A DNA stretch of 64,000 bases, taken from the NCBI GenBank assembly GCA_963820545.1, contig CAWGAJ010000002.1:620001-684000 (forward strand), given 5' to 3'. Below the pieces are notes generated by a model. The model was not told the DNA's origin, searched no databases, and worked only from the letters and a program-made list of their open reading frames with translations. This DNA is from CAWGAJ01 sp963820545. Lineage in GTDB: Bacteria; Planctomycetota; Planctomycetia; Pirellulales; Thermoguttaceae. Within the stretch, counting starts at the first letter, position 1, and every line of letters starts with the position of its first letter. The position numbers were made by a program, and so were the translations under genes. Positions 55,320-62,513 of the stretch are shown here, one piece after another.

Positions 55320-55409
55320 GGTGTGTGAAACACACCAAATGGAAACCATGATAATATAACGGTGCGTTGCACGCACTCTACATGAGATGATGCATTTCAT
55401 GCATCCTAC
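55316..55409. repeat. REP unit C (downstream of the RAYT gene)
   Basis: Direct copy of unit B. REP 55316-55336, inverted REP 55361-55381 (foot CTCTAC rather than CCCTAC), inverted REP 55389-55409 (GATGCAT-TTC-ATGCATC). It supplies the stop codon of the transposase (TAG 55317-55319) and, on the other strand, the stop of gspF (55406-55408). Confidence 0.88.
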
Positions 55410-56611
55410 GGGTGTCGGCTGAGGCTGAAGATGGGCAGCATCAAGGCCAGGCCGATGGTGCCCACGACTACGCCCATCATGGCGATCATGATCGGCTCGA
55501 TCAGGCTGGTGGCGGCTTTGAGCGAGGTTTCCACCTCGTTGTCGTAATAGGTGCTGACCTTTTCCAGCACCACGTCGAATTTGCCGGTTTCTTCGCCGGC
55601 GCTGATCATTTGCACCAGCACCCGGGGGAAGAGGGTGGAGTATTGCAGGACTTCGCAGATGCGTTTTCCGCCGGCCACCTCGTCAATGACTTTTTGCCAG
55701 ATGTTTTCGTAGTAATAGTTGCCCGACACTGCGCCGGCCAGCTGGAGGGCATCCATCATGGGCACGCCGCTGGCCAGCATAGTGCCCAGGGTGCGGATGC
55801 TGCGGCTGATGGTCACCTTGCGGGAGATCGTGCCGACGACGGGGATGTTGATTTTGATCCAATCGATCATGCTCCGGCCGGTGGGCGTGCGTTTTCCGTA
55901 GAGAAATCCGGTTACGAGCGTGATTATCCCCGCCAACCACAAGTACCAATAGCCCGTCAGCGCGTCGGAAACGGACATCATCAGCACCGTGGGGGCGGGT
56001 AACTGGATATCGTGTGTCTGAAAGAGCGGCATGAACTTGGGCATGATGTACGTCAAGAGAAAGATCGTTACGCCCACGGCCAGCACCATCATCACCGCGG
56101 GATATGCCATGGCGGCGCGGACTTTATGGCGCGTTTCCAGTTCTTTGCGCAAGTAAGCGGCGACTCGTTCGAGCATGGAGCCCAAAGTGCCCGTGGCTTC
56201 ACTGGCCTTGACCAGGGAGACGTAGATCTTGTCGAAGAGTTTGGGAAAACGGGTCAAGGCCGTGGAGAAATCCTCGCCCGCTTCGACGGCTTCTTTTAAG
56301 GCCTGTAGCACTTTGCGCAAGGCGGGATTGGTTTCCTGTTCGAGAATGCCCCCCAGGGCCGTCGACAAGGTGATGCCCGTATCGACCATGATCGCCAACT
56401 GGGCGGTAACGTAAATGATTTCCTGCTGGGAAACACGCTGGGGAAACAAGTGCCACTGTTTTTCCGCGGCGTGGATTTCCAGGACGTGAAAGCCGTCGCG
56501 GCGCAATCGCTGTTGAGCCTCTTCCGGCGAAGCGGCGTTGATATTTCCCTCAAAGGTCCTTCCCAAGGGATCCCGTACACGATAACGGAAATTAATGACC
56601 AGCACGGACAT
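55406..56611 (-). CDS. gspF: Type II secretion system/pilus inner-membrane protein GspF
   Basis: A 401-residue GspF/PilC-type platform protein. It has an N-terminal GspF-like region (FRYRVRDPLGRTFEGNINAA), two T2SSF domains (LAIMVDTGITLSTALGGILE and RTLGTMLASGVPMMDALQLA), and three membrane segments (VMMVLAVGVTIFLLTYIM, WYLWLAGIITLVTGF, IAMMGVVVGTIGLALMLPI). It anchors the ATPase GspE and helps assemble the pseudopilus. It is the last gene of the minus-strand secretion operon. Its final residues and stop are encoded within the REP unit, so an original C-terminus may have been cut. Confidence 0.92.
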   Translation of the reverse strand: MSVLVINFRYRVRDPLGRTFEGNINAASPEEAQQRLRRDGFHVLEIHAAEKQWHLFPQRVSQQEIIYVTAQLAIMVDTGITLSTALGGILEQETNPALRKVLQALKEAVEAGEDFSTALTRFPKLFDKIYVSLVKASEATGTLGSMLERVAAYLRKELETRHKVRAAMAYPAVMMVLAVGVTIFLLTYIMPKFMPLFQTHDIQLPAPTVLMMSVSDALTGYWYLWLAGIITLVTGFLYGKRTPTGRSMIDWIKINIPVVGTISRKVTISRSIRTLGTMLASGVPMMDALQLAGAVSGNYYYENIWQKVIDEVAGGKRICEVLQYSTLFPRVLVQMISAGEETGKFDVVLEKVSTYYDNEVETSLKAATSLIEPIMIAMMGVVVGTIGLALMLPIFSLSRHP

Positions 56612-56639
56612 GTGATGATTATCCTGTAAAATTCGCGAT

Positions 56640-58374
56640 TCATGTTTCCTGGGATATTCCGTCGCAATCGCCGACGATGTGGAAGATTTCTTCCAAGGTG
56701 GTGATTCCTTCGCGGACTTTGCGGAAGCCGTCGTTGGCCAGGGTAAGCATGCCGTCGCGGTGGGCGATTTTCCGCAGATTATTGATGGTGGGATCGGCCA
56801 CGATGGCGTCGCGCATTTCGTCGCTGATCACCAGCAGTTCGTGGACGCCGAGCCGGCCTTTGAAACCGGTGTTGCGGCAGCTCTTGCAGCCCACGCCTTT
56901 GTAGAATTCTGGGAATTCGTAGCCCATCCGTTCCAGGGCCTTGCGCATCGTACGGGCAGGCTCGTAGGTGGCGCGGCACTTGGTGCAGATTCGCCGCACC
57001 AGCCGCTGGGCCAAGACCATGTTCAAAGCGGCGCCGATCAGATACGGCTCCACGCCCATGTTGATCAAGCGGGTGATGGCCGAGCAGGCGTCGTTGGTGT
57101 GCAGGGTGCTGAGGACCAGGTGTCCGGTCAGGGCCGCCTGGATGGCCGTGCGAGCGGTTTCCTCGTCGCGGATCTCGCCCACCATGATGATGTCGGGGTC
57201 CTGGCGCAAGAGCGTGCGCAAGGCCGCGGAAAAGGTCATGCCGATCTTCGTCTGCACCTGGAACTGGTTGATCAGCGGCAGATGATACTCGATCGGGTCT
57301 TCCACGGTGCAGACGTTGTTCTCCATCGAGCTGATGGCGTTCAGCGCGGCGTAGAGCGTGGTGGATTTTCCGCTGCCGGTCGGTCCGGTCACCAGGATGA
57401 TGCCGTTGGGGGCGCGGATGTTTTGCTGAAAACTTCGCAGCACGTCCTCGGCGAAGCCGAGGTCTTCGAGGTTCAGCGAGACGCTGCGGGTGTCGAGCAC
57501 GCGGATGACGGTTTTTTCGCCGCGCGTGGCGGGGAAGGTGCTCACGCGGAGGTCGATCTTCCGCCCTTCCAGCAGCACGTGGACCCGGCCGTCCTGCGGC
57601 AAGCGCCGCTCGCTGATGTCCATCGAGGCCATGATCTTGATGCGGCTGGTCACCGCGTTCAACAGGTGCAGAGGCACTTCCAGCGACTTGTGCAATCGGC
57701 CGTCGATGCGGTAGCGGACCCGCATGCAGCGTTCGGCCGGCTCGATGTGGATGTCGCTGGCGCCCTCCTTCACGGCGTTGAAAATGATGTAGTTCACCAG
57801 CCGGATGACCGGCGATCTGGCCGGTGACATCCTCGTCGACGTCGCCGATGTCTTCGACGACCTCTTCGATCAGCGTCACGTCGGCCTGTTCCGAGTCTTC
57901 GATGATGTCGTCGATCACGAAGACCTTGGAGTTCGGCAGCGAGGTGATCATCCGCCGGATGTCCTTGGTGCTGGCGGCGACGATCTGCACCTGTACGTTC
58001 GCCAGGCCGCGGATCTCGTCGATCAGAAACAGGTTCGACGGCTCGGAGACGGCGATCGTCAACACGCCGCGGACCAGATACAGCGGCAAGACCAGGTTCT
58101 TTTCGATGTATTCCCGGGGAAGAATGTCGACGATCTTCGGGTCGAACAGCCGGGCTTCGAGCTTGGCGTAGGGAACGCCGTACTCGATGGCCAGACACTC
58201 GATGACCTGATCCTCGGTGCAATACTGCAACTCGACCAGCAGTTCGCCCAGCAGTTTGCCCTTGCCCTCTTGCTTTTGCTTTTCCAGCGCGGCCTGCAAG
58301 CCGTCGGGCGTAATATAGCCCTTCTCGATTAACAGTTTACCGAGACGGTGCGGGGCAAGGATTGCTGTGGACAT
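56640..58374 (-). CDS. gspE: Type II secretion/pilus assembly ATPase GspE (one frameshift)
   Basis: Two frames joined at about 57815-57830 (needs +1 or a two-base loss) give about 577 residues. The N-terminal MshEN-like domain (HRLGKLLIEKGYITPDGLQA..LGELLVELQYCTEDQVIECL) is followed by the ATPase: AVKEGASDIHIEPAERCMRV, Walker A VTGPTGSGKSTTLY, Asp box TVEDPIEYHLP, Walker B PDIIMVGEIRDEETA, His box LTGHLVLSTLHTNDA, and a zinc-binding pair RRICTKCRATYEP with VGCKSCRNTGFKGR. It powers pilus or pseudopilus assembly. The ATG 58374 is chosen; upstream codons are heptamer repeat. Confidence 0.93.
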
Positions 58375-58380
58375 TGCTAG

Positions 58381-58485
58381 GGGGCAGGGGGCAGGGATTA
58401 GTGGACAGTAGGCAGTGGACGGTGGACAGTGGGAAATTAAGTTTACAGTTCTCAATTCTCAGTTTTCAGTTCTGCGTTCCTCCTT
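58381..58485. repeat. Heptamer-phased spacer upstream of gspE
   Basis: Fifteen units in register: GGGGCAG twice, GGATTAG, TGGACAG, TAGGCAG, TGGACGG, TGGACAG, TGGGAAA, TTAAGTT, TACAGTT, CTCAATT, CTCAGTT, TTCAGTT, CTGCGTT, CCTCCTT. It spans the gap from the STAS gene end to six bases from the gspE start. Confidence 0.75.
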
Positions 58486-58811
58486 CAGCGAAAGCTTTTC
58501 ACCGCGTCCATGACGCTGTCGAATACTTCCAATTGTTGATCCATCCGGGTTAACTCCAGAATTTTGCGGTTATAGGCATTGTTGGCGGCGATTTTCAAGT
58601 CGCCTTGTTTTTTACGCAGTCCATCCTGAACGTTGAGCAAGACCGTGAGTCCCTTGCTATCGATCGACTCGGTGTTGTCCAGGTCCAGCACCACGTTGCG
58701 GATTTCCAGCGTGGAAAAATAGGCTTCGAAGCCTTCGCACTGCTCCGCTTCCAATTCCTCGGGCGTATGGACCACGATCACGTCGCCAAATATTTCATGG
58801 GGCAAGTTCAT
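58485..58811 (-). CDS. STAS-domain protein (anti-sigma factor antagonist-like)
   Basis: A 108-residue STAS protein: EIRNVVLDLDNTESIDSKGL contains the conserved region with the phosphorylatable Ser (SIDSKG), followed by LTVLLNVQDGLRKKQGDLKI. STAS proteins bind or release switch kinases and sigma regulators. Located in the secretion operon between the receiver gene and gspE, it likely carries a regulatory signal to this machine; no partner kinase of the RsbW type is visible here. Confidence 0.88.
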   Translation of the reverse strand: MNLPHEIFGDVIVVHTPEELEAEQCEGFEAYFSTLEIRNVVLDLDNTESIDSKGLTVLLNVQDGLRKKQGDLKIAANNAYNRKILELTRMDQQLEVFDSVMDAVKSFR

Positions 58812-58817
58812 GGATTT

Positions 58818-59201
58818 TTACACCTTCTCGGCAAACTCTTGCAGCGCCGCCTCCACGTCCTGGAGCAATTCGCGCGGACTAAACGGCTTGGAAATAACGC
58901 AGAGCACGTGTAATTTTTCCAGATCCTTTGGAGAAAGCATATAAGCCTTACAGGTAAGTATGAAAACGGGTATGTCGGCGGTTTGCGGATTCTCACGAAT
59001 GCGGCGAATCAATTCAATGCCGTCCAACCGCGGCATGAGATAATCGGTAATCAGCAGATCGGGTTTGTGTTTTTGAATCGCCTCCCAAGCCTCTTCGCCG
59101 TCGCCGGCAATTTCTACTTCCAGGCCGGCCGCCTGTAATTTGAATTGCATAGCTCGAACGATATGAATCTCATCATCGGCAAGTAATATTCGCTTGGCCA
59201 T
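58818..59201 (-). CDS. CheY-like single-domain response regulator 1
   Basis: A 127-residue receiver domain without output domain. LLADDE (acidic pair), phospho-Asp in LLITDYLMPRLDG, the Thr position in ILTCKAYMLS and Lys in VISKPFSPRELL are all present, so it can be phosphorylated. It lies six bases upstream of the STAS gene (likely co-translated) and is a close tandem copy of 59265-59651. The histidine kinase upstream is the likely donor. Confidence 0.92.
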   Translation of the reverse strand: MAKRILLADDEIHIVRAMQFKLQAAGLEVEIAGDGEEAWEAIQKHKPDLLITDYLMPRLDGIELIRRIRENPQTADIPVFILTCKAYMLSPKDLEKLHVLCVISKPFSPRELLQDVEAALQEFAEKV

Positions 59202-59264
59202 TTATCACCTGTTTATTTAAGGAGTCGGGTACTGATAGCCACGCTGGAAAACTCGGTTTGTTCC

Positions 59265-59651
59265 TTATATCTTTACGGGTTGCATCTGCATAACCGCGTC
59301 CACGTCCTGGAGCAATTCGCGCGGACTGAAGGGCTTGGAAATAATGCAGAGCACGTGCAGTTCTTGAAATAATACTTCGGGGGAAAGCTCGTAACCTTTG
59401 GCCGTGAGCAGGAACACGGGAAGATCGGCTGTTTGCGGATTGTCGCGGAGCCGACGAATAAGTTCGATGCCGGTCAAGCGCGGCATTTGGCAGTCGGTAA
59501 TCAGCAGATCGGGCTTGCATTTTTGGATCGCCTCCCAGGCTTCTTCGCCATCGCTGGTAATTTCCACCTCGTAGCCGGCCTTCTTCAATTTAAATTCCGC
59601 CGCCCGAACGATGTGAATCTCGTCATCGGAAAGTAATATTCGCTTGGCCAT
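59265..59651 (-). CDS. CheY-like single-domain response regulator 2
   Basis: A 128-residue receiver domain, close paralog of the preceding entry: LLSDDEIHIVRAAEFKLKKA, phospho-Asp in LLITDCQMPRLTG, Thr in LLTAKGYELSPE, Lys in ISKPFSPRELLQDV. The two genes share long near-identical stretches, indicating a recent tandem duplication. Sixty-three bases separate them. Confidence 0.92.
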   Translation of the reverse strand: MAKRILLSDDEIHIVRAAEFKLKKAGYEVEITSDGEEAWEAIQKCKPDLLITDCQMPRLTGIELIRRLRDNPQTADLPVFLLTAKGYELSPEVLFQELHVLCIISKPFSPRELLQDVDAVMQMQPVKI

Positions 59652-59727
59652 GTTAGCACCTCGGGAAAAATAGTTGTTCGACGGCGTTCCTTTTGCGTAT
59701 TTTTGCCTTGATAGGGCGTATGGTTTC

Positions 59728-61210
59728 TCAGCCCTCGGTTTTCAACTGTCCCGTGGAGGGTAATGTGACGATGAAAGTGCTCCCTTCGCCAAGCGTGCTT
59801 TCCACGGTGAGCTCTCCGCCGTGGACGTCCTCGATGATGTGTTTAGCCAAGGGCAAACCCAGTCCGGTGCCGGAAACCATTTCTTCGTCATTTTTCACAC
59901 GATAGAATTTTTCGAAAACGCGTTGGCAATCTTCCGCACTCAGTCCCACGCCGGTATCTTGCACTTCGAAGCGCACCTGATCGCCGACCAATCGGCTGCG
60001 GAGCGTCACCTGGCCGTTGTGGTGGGTGTACTTGATCGCGTTGGAAAGCAGGTTGATTGCCGCTTGCAGCAGCATGTCGTGGTCGGCCAGTACGCCGAGA
60101 TACATTGAACTGAGTTGCGAAACGAGAGTGATGTTTTTCGCCTCGGCCATGGGCTGCACCACGCGGAGCGACTCTTCGAGCATTTCGTTGAGCGAGCGTT
60201 GTTGTTTGTCGACGCCGACCACGCCGGCCTCGATCCGCGCCAAGTTGAGCATGTTTTCCACCAGCCGCTGGAGCCGGTCGGCCTGGGTGGTGATGACATT
60301 CAAAAATTCCTCGCGAGTTTTATCGTCCTCGGCGTCGCCATCGGCCAGCATTTCCACGTAGGCCTTGATGCCGGCCAAGGGTGTTTTCATTTCATGACTC
60401 ACGGAGGAGACGAACTCGGCATGCCGCTTTTGCAGGGCTTTTTGCTCGCTGATATTGCGGAGCACGGCCACGACGCCTTTCGCTGCGGCGGCTTTATCAA
60501 ATCCCTCGTCGCCGCCGCCGGCCAACTTGCAGGCCGTAGCGCGGAACCAGCGCGGTTGACCGTCCTCACAGGTAATCTCGATTTCTTCGGATCGCATGCC
60601 GGCGTTTTTCCGTTGCCTGACGGAGGTCAACAGGTCGATCAACTTCTGGCATTGCACTATTTGTTGCAGGGCTCGTTTTTCGTCGTTCCGCGCCTCAAAA
60701 TGGAACATCTTTTCGGCGCTCTCGTTGGCCAGCAGCAACTCGTCGTAGTCGTCAATCGCCAGAATGGGGTCGGCCAAGCTCGCAAAAACGCTTTTCACCT
60801 GCTCGGCCTGGTCCATGACGCGATGATAGCGTATGTCTTGTGCGGTGCGCGAGTGCTCCAAGTCCTTTGAATGGCGTTTGTGATCGACCATAATTTTGCA
60901 TATCTGTTCGGCCAGACCGCTCCAAGGATGGTCGCGTGTCAGGCAAGGCAGGTCGTCGCTAGACCCGGGATTCGCCTGGCTAAGACAGAGCACCTCCAGG
61001 TAACGCTTAAATTGCTCCTGTTGCTTCTTTTCCCAGAGCAGCCACAGCACCGGCGGTCCGCAAAATATGAGCATCCCCACGCTCAGCAGAGCGGCGCAAC
61101 AGCAGTGAAGTCGAGACCATGGTCTTTCCCGCCAACCAGGCCAATCCCAGGCTGCCCACGATGACGGCCGCCAGAACGGCTAACAAGATATAAATATTTA
61201 AGTTTTTCAT
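59728..61210 (-). CDS. Membrane sensor histidine kinase (one frameshift)
   Basis: Two frames joined at about 61090-61120 (needs +1 or a two-base loss) give about 493 residues. Two N-terminal membrane helices (NIYILLAVLAAVIVGSLGLA and LLSVGMLIFCGPPVLWLLW), a PAS-like domain (ILAIDDYDELLLANESAEKM), the HisKA box with phospho-His in SSVSHEMKTPLAGIKAYVEM, and HATPase motifs NLLSNAIKYT, QDTGVGLSAED and SGTGLGLPLAKHI. It can sense a membrane or cytoplasmic signal and phosphorylate the adjacent receivers. The PAS signal is unknown. Confidence 0.9.
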
Positions 61211-61294
61211 CCCAACTCGAAAAAACACAAACTATAGTCTCCCAGCGCAGGGTGGATGTCGGCAGAGGCGTTGGACGGAACGCTTACACCGGCC

Positions 61295-62488
61295 TCAGCG
61301 CCTTATGCTGTAGCGGGCATCGAGGGTGCGAGCCTGTTGATAATGGGCTTCAGCCGACTCGGCCTGCCCAAGCTTTGCCAACGTGCATCCCATCAAAAAA
61401 TAGGATAAGGCACTTGACTTGTCCAACGAAAGTGCTTGCTGGAGTGCAAGTTGGGATGATTTATAATCGCCCATTCGGTAGTAGGCGACCCCCAACATGC
61501 GATGAATGGCCGCTGATTTTGAAAAACGTCTGGCGGCCGGGGTGAGCAGTTCTACGGCTAATTCCGGATGATTGGTTCGTATGGCCGCCGCGGCCGTGGC
61601 AAGCGGAATTTGTGGATTGTTCGGCTGATTGGCGGCCGCTTTCTGGTAGGCAATGCGCGCGGCGCCCATCGCATCTTCAGATAATGCCCGTTGGCTTTCA
61701 GCCAAGAATTCTTCCGCCGAAACCGCAGATTCGGCATGCGCGTAAGAATCGGTAAAACCGCTAGATTTCTTCTTCTCAACTGCAATTTCCTGGCTTGGCG
61801 CCGCAACGGATGTGGTTTGTACGGGAGGCTCTCTGGTCGCCGGTGCTATCAAATTCGGTCCCCGCTTATCCACGGAGACTAAATTTTTTTTATCGGCAAT
61901 CAAAGGCTCCCTGTGAGCCGCCGGAATCGCGGCATCTGAATTGCCTTCCTCTGCGTCGTCCATATTCTTGGCGGCCTGGTAGCTTAAGGCATATTCTTTA
62001 TTTTCGGGTTCCGCTCGGGCAGCCTGCTCATAACAAGCAATGGCGCCGGCGGATTGACCAATGGCATCCAATACCAATCCTTTGGTATAAAGCGCCCGGG
62101 CATGATCCGGGTGCGCGCAAAGCGCCTCGTCGACCTGCCGGAGCGCTTCTTGAGGACGTTTTTCCATCAGATTCACTTCGGCCAGCAGAAGTTGGGCCTC
62201 CAGATGCCGGGGATTACGGACCAGCAGACGTTCCAATGTCTCCCGGCAGCCTTTTAGATCGTTCTCTTCCCAGCGTGCGAGCGCGGCTTGGTATTGGGCC
62301 TGGTCGCGGTTGTTTTCAAAACTGCGAATCGCCTCCTCGTTGCGCTCCCTGCGCTTCTCGGCAAAATCACTGCTCCATAACTCCTTCGTGCCGGGGAAAC
62401 TGGCACAGCCGCTGGAGAGAAGAAGAATAGCCGCTGCCGGGAAGAGGCAGGTTATCAGTTTTATTGGCGCTGTAATCGGGAAAATCAT
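61295..62488 (-). CDS. TPR-repeat lipoprotein of the secretion cluster
   Basis: A 397-residue lipoprotein: signal sequence with lipobox LLLSSGC-ASF, followed by TPR repeats (AALARWEENDLKGCRETLER, HLEAQLLLAEVNLMEKRPQE, HARALYTKGLVLDAIGQSAG) and a second TPR block at the C-terminus (MLGVAYYRMGDYKSSQLALQ, SALSYFLMGCTLAKLGQAES). A linker of about 80 residues lies between. Likely an outer-membrane or periplasmic scaffold like PilF/PilW-type pilotins of secretins. The secretin gene is immediately upstream. Confidence 0.85.
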   Translation of the reverse strand: MIFPITAPIKLITCLFPAAAILLLSSGCASFPGTKELWSSDFAEKRRERNEEAIRSFENNRDQAQYQAALARWEENDLKGCRETLERLLVRNPRHLEAQLLLAEVNLMEKRPQEALRQVDEALCAHPDHARALYTKGLVLDAIGQSAGAIACYEQAARAEPENKEYALSYQAAKNMDDAEEGNSDAAIPAAHREPLIADKKNLVSVDKRGPNLIAPATREPPVQTTSVAAPSQEIAVEKKKSSGFTDSYAHAESAVSAEEFLAESQRALSEDAMGAARIAYQKAAANQPNNPQIPLATAAAAIRTNHPELAVELLTPAARRFSKSAAIHRMLGVAYYRMGDYKSSQLALQQALSLDKSSALSYFLMGCTLAKLGQAESAEAHYQQARTLDARYSIRR

Positions 62489-62513
62489 GCCATGCTTTTT
62501 TCATGAACTTAAT

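Noticed and set aside
56679..57827. Open frame of 382 codons on the plus strand
   Set aside because: It is the antisense shadow of gspE; His/Gly/Ala-rich translation with no family features, while the minus strand shows all GspE motifs.
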